Shown piece by piece: positions 37,685 through 47,159 of a DNA stretch of 64,000 bases (its first letter is position 1; every line of letters starts with the position of its first letter). The notes under the pieces were generated by a model that made no database searches, was not told the DNA's origin, and was given only the letters and a program-made list of their open reading frames with translations. A program made the position numbers and the translations under genes. Source of the DNA: Aureibacter tunicatorum (GTDB lineage: Bacteria > Bacteroidota > Bacteroidia > Cytophagales > Cyclobacteriaceae); assembly GCF_036492635.1 (NCBI RefSeq), contig NZ_AP025306.1, forward strand, positions 551,058-615,057. Direction: 5' to 3'.

Positions 37685-37740
37685 TCGCAATCCCTAACAA
37701 GTTTCTGAACTATCAGTTTGATTTTTATAAAGTCAAATGA

Positions 37741-39693
37741 ATGTTTTTAAGCAAAAAAGCGGGAATATGTGATGGAAAATTTAAGCAGAAGGATACTATC
37801 CAGATGTTTAAAAAAGTAAAGGGGGGAACTTATAGTCTTCCCAACAGCATATGCTTTTTTGATGAATTGCAATGGAATGAAGATGATATTCGTGAGGAAA
37901 TCGTTAGAAAGCGCCGTTTGTTTTTTGAAAAAGATGGCGCAATGCATGTGAAATCTTCTAAATCCCATTTAGAAAAAAGAAACAATCCAATTGAAGAAAT
38001 AGGAACTCAAAAAGCAGGGGATTTGCCTGATTTATTGGTTAGCGATGGAGGCGAATTGGCCATTGTGGATACGCCCAAACCAAGAATGTATTATGCGACT
38101 CCTGAAAATATCGAGAAAACCAATCGCGCATTGAATGAAAGGCAGTCTGAACTGAGCGTTGTACCTCAAGCTAAACATGCTTTGAGTATTTCCAGTGATT
38201 CAGAGGACAAGGAATTGATTGCCGTAATGATTGGCTTTAACAAGAAAGTCAGGGATGAAATAGGCCATGTTTCTCAATGCACTTCTTTTGCTTTGCATAG
38301 CTTGAACGCAACTTTTGACAATGCATTGGCCTTTGTTTACAATCACCCATTCGGTAAGATGGATCAAGAGCATCAGTGGACGGAATGCGATGTTGACGGT
38401 TTTTGCTGGAGAGCACACTCAGGTGCTTTGGGGATGTTGGAGCATGAAGAATCAGATTTTTTTGGAAAGACTTTGGAAGACCGTAAAGTTGATAAACAGT
38501 CGGTAAAATCCGGGTTCGTAGAGGCTGGAGTATCTCGGTTGAATCAACAATTTGACAAACTAGGTTTAAATCAGTATGTGAGGCCAAGGCTTACAGAGAT
38601 GGTTATGTGCAACGGCTTTAGTTGGACGATTTCAGATAAGAAAAAAGAGTCTTTGCCTGATGCTAAGCTTAAAAAAGATGAAGCAGCAACAGATTTGGAT
38701 AGAAGAAAAAAAGGCTATGCAGAATTTTTGATGGAAAAGCATCTGAAAAAAATGGCAAGGGATGCTCATGCGGTTTTAGAATCATCGCGCACCAGATGGA
38801 ATAGACATGCCGCAAGTGTTTTAGCAATGGATGGAGATGATTGGATTTCTCTTGAATCCACAAATTTTTTCACCTTTCGTAAGATGGCTTTCTTGAGTCA
38901 ATTTGATAAGCTATTGATCAAGCACAAGGGGTTGAGAGAAGCATTGGATAGGTATTTTGGTGTGATTGGACCTGATTTGGTCGTTGCTCCAGCAGAGAAA
39001 CGAACGGGTTTGATTAATGAGTGGGTGAAGAACAAGCTCAAATTAGAAAAAGTGGGACAAGAGGTTCAGGAAGAATGCGAACTTTTAACCAAAAGGTTTG
39101 AGGATTTGGGTAAAGTTGGGGAAGGCAGGTTTTTCTTTTTGAGTATGTATGGACGAAAAGATGGACAGAGTTTTCATGAACGAGTTTCTCCTATGTGCAG
39201 CGGTAAGAAAATGACTTTTAGGATGAGAAGAAGTCAAGAAGCGGAACTTGAGGAGCTCAAATATCGCATGCAAGAACAATTGATTCGCATGAAAGATGTG
39301 CATCTCAGAGTTGATTTCAAGGATAAAGAATTGAATGAAGCTTTGTCTTTGGAAATGGAAGCGCTCTTGCCAAAGTATGAATCAGCGTTTGAATATATGA
39401 ATAAACAGGTTGTGTATGAGGATGCTCTGTATTTGGCAAGGGATATAAGATCAACTTTGAAAGACGAGGCAGTGGATATATTAAGATACATATTTTCACT
39501 GTTTCTTCGAAGTTTTGGCTTCTCCACTGAAGGGGTGGAAACCCACTCATACAGCAAGATGGACACAGAAATTAGAAAGTTATACATTTCATTCAGCAAT
39601 GAAAAAATGACTGAAAATGCCCGAGCAACCATGGATTTTATGCATCAGTTTGATCGAGTAATGTATACCTTGTCCCCATTGGTTCGGATTTAA
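37741..39693 (+). CDS. Large putative effector with cysteine-protease-like module
   Basis: 650 residues, no signal peptide. A basic 19-residue leader ends at DTIQMF (18-23). Residues 356-372 read HAASVLAMDGDDWISLE and 464-480 read FFFLSMYGRKDGQSFHE, the same two-part module as in the protein at 24010. I recall the pattern H-A-A-x-V-x-A-x-DGxD-x-x-x-LE ... MYG ... SFHE from proteins linked to contractile injection systems. A cysteine at 222 (FCWRAH) could pair with H356 as a papain-like site; C180 is an alternative. The last 150 residues are mainly helical. The next effector gene starts 126 bases downstream in the same direction. Confidence 0.65.
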   Translation: MFLSKKAGICDGKFKQKDTIQMFKKVKGGTYSLPNSICFFDELQWNEDDIREEIVRKRRLFFEKDGAMHVKSSKSHLEKRNNPIEEIGTQKAGDLPDLLVSDGGELAIVDTPKPRMYYATPENIEKTNRALNERQSELSVVPQAKHALSISSDSEDKELIAVMIGFNKKVRDEIGHVSQCTSFALHSLNATFDNALAFVYNHPFGKMDQEHQWTECDVDGFCWRAHSGALGMLEHEESDFFGKTLEDRKVDKQSVKSGFVEAGVSRLNQQFDKLGLNQYVRPRLTEMVMCNGFSWTISDKKKESLPDAKLKKDEAATDLDRRKKGYAEFLMEKHLKKMARDAHAVLESSRTRWNRHAASVLAMDGDDWISLESTNFFTFRKMAFLSQFDKLLIKHKGLREALDRYFGVIGPDLVVAPAEKRTGLINEWVKNKLKLEKVGQEVQEECELLTKRFEDLGKVGEGRFFFLSMYGRKDGQSFHERVSPMCSGKKMTFRMRRSQEAELEELKYRMQEQLIRMKDVHLRVDFKDKELNEALSLEMEALLPKYESAFEYMNKQVVYEDALYLARDIRSTLKDEAVDILRYIFSLFLRSFGFSTEGVETHSYSKMDTEIRKLYISFSNEKMTENARATMDFMHQFDRVMYTLSPLVRI

Positions 39694-39819
39694 GGATTAA
39701 TTTTTAAAGGCCAGTCAAATGGACATCTTTGGCTAAAATCTTTGATATTATTAAACGATCTAAAGCAACAAATATATTCGAATTTTAATTATTAAATTAG
39801 CATCGATCAGTGAGTTTTC

Positions 39820-41259
39820 ATGTATCAAGCCATTGTCAAAAATAGGATCTGTAGAAAGAAAGATTCGAATTCCTCGAACGCTGAAAGCTCCATGGATATG
39901 ATGAAAACTCCTTTGATGATCCAGAGGAAACAAGAGCAACCACAATGTTTTGCAACACAAAATGTCATTCAGCGTTCTATCGGTTTTGAATTGGAAATAG
40001 GTCCATACAGTCAATTATTCGATAGCGAAAATAGAATGTATGAAAAAAACCGGCGATTCAATGCTGGCAATCCTATGACTCAAGATGAGTTGGATCCGGA
40101 TAATGTGTTTAAAAAAGGCAAGGTGATGGTGGAATGTCCCATGTTCGATGTTACCGTAGATGTCTCTTATAAAGACAAAATTCCTTATGTCGAGATAATT
40201 ACAAGAGCTTTCCCTGAAACAGAGTTGGGCTGGGAAATGCTGAATACCGCCATGCAAGAGATCGAGGGAATAGGAGATATGATAGCATTCAATTGTTATC
40301 ATCATGCTTTCTTGGGCCACTTTTGGCGATTTGGAAAAGTGGAGCCAGAGTATAAGAGAGCAATTTTTTTATGTCCGGATAAGCCTACGGGTTTTTTTCA
40401 TGTCACTGCAGGAGTTGATATGAAGAAAATTCCGGAACTATTTAGTGATCTGGCTTACCCTGATGACGATGAGTTTGAAAAGCTGGGCAAGCGAAGAGAG
40501 CAAGGAAGGGAATTCTTGATGCCTCCGAAGAAGGATGAAGAAGACCCTTTGGAATCACATGCAAAACAATTGATGCTAGCTGACGTAAATCGAGCAGTTG
40601 ACGAGTTGAAAAACACATTTGCAATCGTGGAAAACCCTGCTTTGGAAGGTTTGTTATTGATGATTGGATTTTATCTTTATCAGTCTATCGAGGAAGTGCA
40701 AGAGTACCCAAAGAGTTTTACTGCGCTTCTGTCGAGAACCGACTTTTCTCGACAGTTTAGTATTCTTCCTCGTCGAATTCAAGCTTTGCTTTCTGATAAT
40801 GATTTTTCGCTTTGGCTGGATATTACCGGAGGGCTAAATGATTTGTTGGGATGCGGAGCATTGTCTCAGCCCTTTTTTGCGAGAGGTACAGATTGTTATT
40901 TTGAAGATGATGAAAGATCAAGGAGGATGTGTGAACTTAGCAGGGAAGAGTGGTTGGAGAATATTCCTAAAGGAAAAGATTTGTTGACTTCAAGAAACTA
41001 TCCAAATAGAAAACACGCTAATGGTTTGGGGGCTTTAGGAGCTATGGGAGGAATGACTGATTCTGTTGGCTCCATGACTCGAGAGCATGGAAGCATTATT
41101 GAATTTAGAAACACCAAGCAACCATTGACGCATAAGGAATGGAAACCTTTTGCGCAAAAAGCATTCAAGTATATTTATGCTTTGAATAAAGGCTTGGGTA
41201 AAAAGTATGGAGAAGATTTCAAGATTAACAGAGATACTGACGTAGGAGAGTCTTATTGA
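39820..41259 (+). CDS. Putative effector with divergent amidoligase-like domain (copy 1)
   Basis: 479 residues, no signal peptide. The polar leader has two Gln steps, MIQRK (33-37) and VIQRS (49-53). The core starts at once with IGFELEIG (54-61), like the first strand of amidoligase family 2 (G-x-E-x-E), goes on through PYVEIITRAFPET (strand plus acidic edge) and GFFHVTAGVD (the place of the HVH strand), and ends with the SIIEFRNTKQPL strand (E-F-R) followed by a helix. Amidoligases form amide bonds on small molecules or proteins with ATP. It is related by these blocks to the protein at 51559. Activity is an inference. Confidence 0.6.
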   Translation: MYQAIVKNRICRKKDSNSSNAESSMDMMKTPLMIQRKQEQPQCFATQNVIQRSIGFELEIGPYSQLFDSENRMYEKNRRFNAGNPMTQDELDPDNVFKKGKVMVECPMFDVTVDVSYKDKIPYVEIITRAFPETELGWEMLNTAMQEIEGIGDMIAFNCYHHAFLGHFWRFGKVEPEYKRAIFLCPDKPTGFFHVTAGVDMKKIPELFSDLAYPDDDEFEKLGKRREQGREFLMPPKKDEEDPLESHAKQLMLADVNRAVDELKNTFAIVENPALEGLLLMIGFYLYQSIEEVQEYPKSFTALLSRTDFSRQFSILPRRIQALLSDNDFSLWLDITGGLNDLLGCGALSQPFFARGTDCYFEDDERSRRMCELSREEWLENIPKGKDLLTSRNYPNRKHANGLGALGAMGGMTDSVGSMTREHGSIIEFRNTKQPLTHKEWKPFAQKAFKYIYALNKGLGKKYGEDFKINRDTDVGESY

Positions 41260-41285
41260 AATGTATTGATAAATGTAATAATAAA

Positions 41286-41331
41286 CAGCAGAACTAATAA
41301 CTATCAATAAATTGAAGAATCAGTTCTGCTG
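41286..41331. terminator. Hairpin between convergent genes
   Basis: CAGCAGAACT (41286-41295) pairs with AGTTCTGCTG (41322-41331) around a 26-base AT-rich loop, placed between the convergent amidoligase-like and DUF418 genes. It could end both transcripts, but the long loop weakens it. Confidence 0.5.
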
Positions 41332-41343
41332 AGAATGATAGCT

Positions 41344-42573
41344 TTATCTAAGCCTTGCCCATGTTCCTTTGTGCCAGAGCCATTCCAAGGGACCTTTTTT
41401 GAATCTACTCAGCCATAAGTGGCAAAACCCCAATTGAACCAGAAAAAATACGATGCCAATTATAAGGCTGTATGTTACACCATATTTTGCCGCCCAACCC
41501 AAACCGTACATGTAGTATAGATAGCCGCCAATCATGGATTGAGTGATATAATTAGTTAAGCTCATTTTCCCATAAGGAACAAGCGGTTTTGTTATTTTTT
41601 GAAAGAAAGGACTAGCGTAAAGTATCGCAAACAAGGATATCCACACCAAAGTGCAGGATAATTTCCACCACATATCGGTAATCACGCCCACACTGTTTTT
41701 GATATTGGCAACAGGATGTTCGTTGAGAAAATTGTTCGAGAAGTATAAAGGGACGCTGATTATGAAAGCAATGAATAGTGATTTTATCCAGAATTTTTTG
41801 TTTGCTTCAAATTGAGTGAATACCTGCTTTTTTCCTAGCCAAAAGCCTAGAAGAAAAAGTCCGCAGGTTTGTGTAAACCTGCCGTTTTCCACAGCCCAAA
41901 GCAAACTCCATAATTGGCCTTTAGTCAAGTTTTGAGAATATGTTTCCCATATATTTCCAGCTTTAATATAATCCATTACCCCTTGCCACATGCTGCTTGA
42001 AATTTTTGCTGGCATTGTGTAGTTTTCAGTTAGCGATTGCATGATGAAATGGTACCATTCCATAGGCTGGGCTAATAAGCAAACGCTGGCAATCAAGACT
42101 GTATTTTCCTTCCAGTTTCTTCCTATAAAAAGCACTATCCCGCATATCGAGTATAGTAAAAGCACTTCGCCTGCAAAGAACATCGCATTTACACAAGCAA
42201 AAAAGAACAAGAGCAATAACCGCCATAAATACCTAGGGCCAAAATCCTTTTCTTGGCTTTGTTGTTTATGGTTCATCAAATAGAATGTAAAGCCAAACAA
42301 CACAGCGAAAATGGAATAAGTTTTACCTCCAAAGAGGAGAAACATGGTTTCCCATACTTTGGAGTCCATCCAAGTTAACCATTCTGCCTGTCCAGTTTTA
42401 TCGGGAAAGTGGTAAAAATTGAAATGCTCGATATTATGAAGCAATACAATAGCCATGACCGCAAAGCCTCGTAAGGCATCTATCATGGAAATTCTTGGTT
42501 TTCGATTGGTTTCTTGTCTTTCAAAGTCAAGATTTGAATTAGACTTGGTTTGAGGAATAAATGTGGTATTCAT
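41344..42573 (-). CDS. DUF418-family membrane protein
   Basis: A 409-residue membrane protein (about ten helices) that begins RISMIDALRGFAVMAIVLLHN after a polar tail, the shared N-terminal signature of DUF418/acyltransferase-3-like proteins. The C-terminal half has the DUF418 block KPLVPYGKMSLTNYITQSMIG near 327-348 (broken) and GPLEWLWHKGTW at the end. The ATG at 42573 is preferred to the GTG ten codons upstream. Role unknown. Confidence 0.87.
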   Translation of the reverse strand: MNTTFIPQTKSNSNLDFERQETNRKPRISMIDALRGFAVMAIVLLHNIEHFNFYHFPDKTGQAEWLTWMDSKVWETMFLLFGGKTYSIFAVLFGFTFYLMNHKQQSQEKDFGPRYLWRLLLLFFFACVNAMFFAGEVLLLYSICGIVLFIGRNWKENTVLIASVCLLAQPMEWYHFIMQSLTENYTMPAKISSSMWQGVMDYIKAGNIWETYSQNLTKGQLWSLLWAVENGRFTQTCGLFLLGFWLGKKQVFTQFEANKKFWIKSLFIAFIISVPLYFSNNFLNEHPVANIKNSVGVITDMWWKLSCTLVWISLFAILYASPFFQKITKPLVPYGKMSLTNYITQSMIGGYLYYMYGLGWAAKYGVTYSLIIGIVFFLVQLGFCHLWLSRFKKGPLEWLWHKGTWARLR

Positions 42574-42808
42574 AAAAATTAAAAAATAGATAAGAATTGT
42601 CACTCACTAAGTTATGAACTTTAAGAGCCAAAATCTATAGCTAAATAGCAATAAAGTATTATAATGTTTTATTAGTTTGAATTTTTTAAGGTGATTTTGA
42701 ATAATATTGCAAATAATTAAAATTAAGTTAGTCAAATATGTTTTTTTGTGTGTAATTTATGGTTTTATTGTTGATTAAAATTTTATCATTTATATAAATA
42801 CAGGTTAT

Positions 42809-43396
42809 TTGGAAAAAATAAAATATAAAGATTACGAAAAGCAACTTCCTCAGTCTGGAGAGTATATTTTAGGGCAAAGAAATGGAGAATCTGTGTATGT
42901 GTATCAAGCATACAATCATGCGATAGCGAACTTTGCTGTTGAGAATCAAAAGTTTGGAGGGAGAAAGTTTAGCTTCAAAAGAATGACATGGATCAAGCCT
43001 AATTTTTTATGGATGATGTTTCGTTCAGGATGGGCTTCAAAAGAGAATCAAGAAAGAATATTGGCAATAGAAATACCTTTGGCATACTTTAAGGAGCTTT
43101 ATGACAAAGGCGTGTACTCTTCATTTCGTGAGGATAAATATGATTCTTTCGAAACATGGAAAGAGTTGGTTGCTCAAAGCGAGGTAAGATTGCAATGGGA
43201 CCCTGATCATGATCCTTATGGAGAGAAGATTGAAAGAAGAGCGATACAGTTGGGTATTAGAGGAGATGAGCTTTTAGCTTTCAATTCAAAGATTATATCT
43301 ATAACTGATTTGACCGATTTTGTTATTGAGCAGAGAGAAGTAATGCAAAATGACTTTAAAGCTTTGCAGGTAATCAAGGAAGAAGTTCTTTTGTGA
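42809..43396 (+). CDS. DUF4291 domain protein
   Basis: A 195-residue protein matching DUF4291 along its length: VYVYQAYNHAIANFAVE near 28-44, KRMTWIKPNFLWMMFRSGWASK near 58-79 (broken family block) and VRLQWDPDHDP near 131-141. The start appears to be TTG, as no ATG lies near the expected N-terminus. The family occurs widely but its function is not established. It sits upstream of the tandem lysine-rich effector pair. Confidence 0.85.
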   Translation: MEKIKYKDYEKQLPQSGEYILGQRNGESVYVYQAYNHAIANFAVENQKFGGRKFSFKRMTWIKPNFLWMMFRSGWASKENQERILAIEIPLAYFKELYDKGVYSSFREDKYDSFETWKELVAQSEVRLQWDPDHDPYGEKIERRAIQLGIRGDELLAFNSKIISITDLTDFVIEQREVMQNDFKALQVIKEEVLL

Positions 43397-43516
43397 GGAA
43401 AGCATTTAATACCCCTATTTTTTGGTGTTTTTAAACTGTAAGCAGAGCTTGTTGTTAATTGATAAAGTTCTGTTTAAAATCAATTTGAAGGTTAAGCCGT
43501 AAATCTAAAATCATAT

Positions 43517-45337
43517 ATGCTTGCAGGTATTGGAAAAGCATTTTCTGGAAACTCTAAGAGAAATACGCAGAGAAATAGCATTTCCAATGGTCAAGCGAAA
43601 TTGCCTCCAAGCCAGACTTCAAAAGCCAGCACTATACAATGCGCAAGATTGAAGGCGGATGCGAAAGAGTGGTATGGTAAAAGAGGAATAAGGCAAGATC
43701 TCGATCGTCAAAGATTCGTCAGAGCCTCTATTCGCAAGTCGATAATTTTGCCAGTGACTTCTAGTTACCCTCACTTGACTTTGGATATTGAATATGCTAG
43801 GCCTTTGGATAAGGTGAATGAAAAAGTTGAACTAATTTGCCATCAAATGCATTATTCTCGATCTATGGACGCTCCTAGAATTTTTTTTGAGGAGGACAGG
43901 GCTTCTGGAGAGTTTCTACCTATAACAGATGATCCAGCTTTGCCAGATGTTTTACCAAAAATTTTAAAATGGATTAGCCAAAGTGGCTTTGATATTAAAG
44001 TTAAAATTCCCGACGGCATGGCCTTGAGAGAGCCTGTGGCTAAAAAAAAGAAAAAGAAGAAAAAAACTTCAGAGGTTGTGGGTGAAACTGATTTGGCTTT
44101 GGAAATGGAGGCATTGGGAGTGGAAGAAGTTAGGGAAAAACATGCTGTGGAAACAGTTGAGGAAGCTGGATCAAGTGCTTTGCAGGATACAATAGTTGAA
44201 GAAGAGGATATTATACCAACCGAGGCTAAGGTTAGGAAGAAAAGAAAGAAAAAATCACGCAAAACTGATGGCATGGAATCGGACCTTGCCAAAGGTGATC
44301 AGCCTGCAAGTGTTTTTGAAGAGCAAAAAAATGCAAATACTGATTCTCAAACATCGGCAATATCAAAGCCTAAAAAGAAAAGGAAACCGGCTAAACTGAC
44401 AGCCGAGGAAAAAGAGAAGAGAAGGCTGGAGTATGAAAATTTCAGGTTGGAAGATTCATTGAAATTTGAGGACTTGAATCCATATTTTACTCGATTATTC
44501 GATGAGGACAGTGCGATGATGGATAAGTTTGGATCTATTCAGACGATGTTTGAGGCAACAAGATATCAGAATATCTTTTCAAAGATTGAAAGAAGAGTTT
44601 TTGACGAGGAAAGAGAGTGGAAAAAACGAAATTTCCACTATTATTATGAAGCGGCGAAAAAGAATTATAATACAAAAAGACATGTCAATTACTCTGACTG
44701 GATGTTGGAACGGGAGGCTAGAAGCATAGTTCCCAGAGCTAGCGAGTTCCCAATGCCCCTTTTTTTACCCCAAGATCTAAAGCTTGATATGGAGGATGAA
44801 TTTGAAAAGAATGCGTTCAAGTATTGTTTGAAATTGTCTTTGAATCTGTTTTCTATTCAGCTTGAAATATTGAGGTATATGGAAACCTCTGGATTGGCAA
44901 GGGAAATGATGGATTTTGTACGCGCGGTTAATGAGAAAGGATCATTTTTCAACGCTTATGCTTCTGTTTGGCTTACTGAGAGATTGAGTGTTGATATTAC
45001 ATCTGTTCCTGACAAAATGAAATTCAAAGGAAAAGATATTGTCTTGGATCCTTTGACTCTTGATGACTTTCTGACTGAATGCGAGAGATATTGGGATGAA
45101 AAAATGCCTTTGTTTTTGGCTCATAAAGAAAAAGCACGAGAGATTGTCATGATTTGGAGAGTGTCGAATCCTGAGGAGTGTCGAAAATTGGATGCTGAAT
45201 TTGCCAAATTGTTAGAGACAAAAGGAGGAGACGCAAAATTGTTGACTTACGAGGAGATGGAGAATATTCTTAGCATTAATGGTTCCTCAAGTACTCAAGA
45301 AGCCTCGGCATCTGGATATACAGGCGTAACAAGATGA
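43517..45337 (+). CDS. Lysine-rich putative effector with NLS-like stretches (tandem copy 1)
   Basis: 606 residues, no signal peptide or membrane helix. A Ser/Asn/Gln-rich leader ends at TIQ (39-41), after which CARLKADAKEWYGKRGI is shared with the next gene. Residues 176-183 are eight lysines; RKKRKKK follows near 238 and PKKKRK at 285-290, identical to the core of a classical nuclear localisation signal. After the basic zone comes AEEKEKRRLEYE and a helical C-terminal half (DLNPYFTRLFDE ... YWDEKMPLFL) also shared with the paralogue. I recognise no catalytic motif. A role inside eukaryotic nuclei is an inference from the basic clusters. Confidence 0.6.
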   Translation: MLAGIGKAFSGNSKRNTQRNSISNGQAKLPPSQTSKASTIQCARLKADAKEWYGKRGIRQDLDRQRFVRASIRKSIILPVTSSYPHLTLDIEYARPLDKVNEKVELICHQMHYSRSMDAPRIFFEEDRASGEFLPITDDPALPDVLPKILKWISQSGFDIKVKIPDGMALREPVAKKKKKKKKTSEVVGETDLALEMEALGVEEVREKHAVETVEEAGSSALQDTIVEEEDIIPTEAKVRKKRKKKSRKTDGMESDLAKGDQPASVFEEQKNANTDSQTSAISKPKKKRKPAKLTAEEKEKRRLEYENFRLEDSLKFEDLNPYFTRLFDEDSAMMDKFGSIQTMFEATRYQNIFSKIERRVFDEEREWKKRNFHYYYEAAKKNYNTKRHVNYSDWMLEREARSIVPRASEFPMPLFLPQDLKLDMEDEFEKNAFKYCLKLSLNLFSIQLEILRYMETSGLAREMMDFVRAVNEKGSFFNAYASVWLTERLSVDITSVPDKMKFKGKDIVLDPLTLDDFLTECERYWDEKMPLFLAHKEKAREIVMIWRVSNPEECRKLDAEFAKLLETKGGDAKLLTYEEMENILSINGSSSTQEASASGYTGVTR

Positions 45338-45438
45338 TTCATTTCATAATAAAGTATTCAGCAATTCTTAAAACACGGTAGCTTGGTGCTTGTTCCAATG
45401 TAGTCGTGTTATGAATAATTGCAAATCATTTCTTATAG

Positions 45439-47088
45439 ATGCTAAGTAATGAAAGCCTTGAAAATACAAGAGCATATGAATATTCCAGTAGACCTCAAGC
45501 TACTAGCGACAATTGCGTGTCCAAATTTCCACCTCCTTGTTTTCAAAGCTCATCCAAGCCACTGCAGTGCGCAAGATTGAAGGCGGATGCGAAAGAGTGG
45601 TATGGCAAAAGAGGAATAAGACGAGATTTGGAACGTCAAAGATTTGTCAGAGCTTCTATAAGAAAATCGATAATTTTGCCGGTGACTTCAAGTTATCCTC
45701 ATTTGACTTTGGATATTGAATATGTCAAACCTGTGGATAGAGTGAACCAAAAGGTTGAATTGGTTTGCAATCAAATGCATTACTCCAAATCAGCAGACAG
45801 CCCAAGAATATTTTTCGAGGAAGATTGGAGTACTGGAGAATTCGTCTGTTTGACGGATGATCCGCAATTGCCTGATATATTGCCAAAAATGATGCAGTGG
45901 ATTAGAAACAGCGGATTGGATATTAAGGTCAAGGTGCCAGATGGAATGGTGCTAAATGAACCGGTTGCTAAGAAGAAAAAGAAGAAGAAAAAAGCGACTG
46001 CAAGCACGGGGACAGAAACTATTGACTCTAAAATGGACGAATTGGCGATCGATGAAACCCAAGCCAAAGACGATCCAGTTTTGGAGCAAGAACCGATTGC
46101 AGTGGCTGCCCGATCCAAGCCAAAGAAGAAAAAGAAAGCCACTAAATTAAGCGCTGAAGAGAAAGAGAAGAGACGACTCGAATATGAGAATTACAAGTTG
46201 GAAGGAGAATTGAAGTTCAGCGATTTGAATCCTTATTTTACTAAGCTTTTTGATGAAAATCCTTCCATGTTGGCCGAATTTACAAGGCATCAAATCAAAA
46301 TCGATCAAATAAGAGCGCGTGAGATATTTGTGCCTTTGGAAGATCGAGTGATGAAGGAACGTAAGGATTGGGAGAAAAAGTTCTTGCATTATTATTATGA
46401 AATTGTCAAAAAAGACCAAGTCAATAATAAAAGAAAGCATGTCGACTTTTCGCGTTGGGTTTTTGAAAGAGCGAAGACAAGCATAGTTCCCAAGATCAAA
46501 GACTATCAATTATTGCATTTTATGCCTCAAGATATGCGTTTGAATCCTGATGATGAATTCGAAGGGAGAACTTTCAGGTATTCTTTGAAGCTATCGGTTG
46601 ATATTTTTACGATTCAACTTGAAATTTTAAGGTACTCGGAAGCCGCTGACTTTGCCAATCAAGTTTTTAAATTTCTCCATGAAGTAAATGAGGAAGATAC
46701 ATTTTTTTACTATTATGGACATAAGTGGAGAGTGTCGAAATTAAAAAAAGATTTGGATGCGATTCCAGATGAAATGAAAATGGCAGGAGACGATAAGTTG
46801 ATGGAATTCAAACCTACGGAATTGGATGACTTTATTATGAGGTGCGAGGAGTTTTGGGATGAGCAAGTCGCGATTTTTTTGATGCACAAGAGAAAAGCAA
46901 TGGAAATGATGGCCAAGTGGCGAGACATGTCGCCTCAAGCTATGCGGCAATTGGATATGAAGGCTAAGCAATTGGTTGAGGGGCATGGGGGGAATATGAA
47001 AGCGATCACAGTGGAAATGTTGGATGAGTTGTACGAAAAGGAATACGCTTCTAAGCATGAAGCGGGTGCCGTTGCCTCTAAAAGATAG
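45439..47088 (+). CDS. Lysine-rich putative effector with NLS-like stretches (tandem copy 2)
   Basis: 549 residues, paralogue of the preceding protein, which lies 101 bases upstream. The leader is quite different in sequence but ends the same way at PLQ (41-43), and identity starts with CARLKADAKEWYGKRGI. Eight lysines occur at 178-185 and PKKKKK at 228-233; the middle acidic stretch is shorter than in copy 1. The C-terminal region (DLNPYFTKLFDE, FWDEQVAIFLMHK) aligns throughout. DNA identity is highest in the first 40 bases of the shared core. Function unknown. Confidence 0.6.
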   Translation: MLSNESLENTRAYEYSSRPQATSDNCVSKFPPPCFQSSSKPLQCARLKADAKEWYGKRGIRRDLERQRFVRASIRKSIILPVTSSYPHLTLDIEYVKPVDRVNQKVELVCNQMHYSKSADSPRIFFEEDWSTGEFVCLTDDPQLPDILPKMMQWIRNSGLDIKVKVPDGMVLNEPVAKKKKKKKKATASTGTETIDSKMDELAIDETQAKDDPVLEQEPIAVAARSKPKKKKKATKLSAEEKEKRRLEYENYKLEGELKFSDLNPYFTKLFDENPSMLAEFTRHQIKIDQIRAREIFVPLEDRVMKERKDWEKKFLHYYYEIVKKDQVNNKRKHVDFSRWVFERAKTSIVPKIKDYQLLHFMPQDMRLNPDDEFEGRTFRYSLKLSVDIFTIQLEILRYSEAADFANQVFKFLHEVNEEDTFFYYYGHKWRVSKLKKDLDAIPDEMKMAGDDKLMEFKPTELDDFIMRCEEFWDEQVAIFLMHKRKAMEMMAKWRDMSPQAMRQLDMKAKQLVEGHGGNMKAITVEMLDELYEKEYASKHEAGAVASKR

Positions 47089-47159
47089 ATTATTTCTCAA
47101 TTAGTCATTTATGATTTTTTTAATCATCCTCTTCCTGAGAAAAATAGATTCAATCATGG

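Noticed and set aside
38389..38440. DGFCWRAH in the protein at 37741, similar to the DGCxxRAH site of bacterial protein-glutaminases
   Set aside because: The cysteine is one place off and the downstream W-x-x-HVA histidine block of that family is missing.
43852..44292. Long minus-strand frame with a run of phenylalanines
   Set aside because: It is the antisense shadow of the poly-lysine region of the plus-strand gene.
45371..45412. ACACG/CGTGT inverted repeat between the tandem paralogues
   Set aside because: Stem of about six pairs with a loop of about 30 bases; likely chance.
47105..47125. ATGATT/AATCAT hairpin after the second lysine-rich gene
   Set aside because: Only six AT-rich pairs; too weak to call a terminator.
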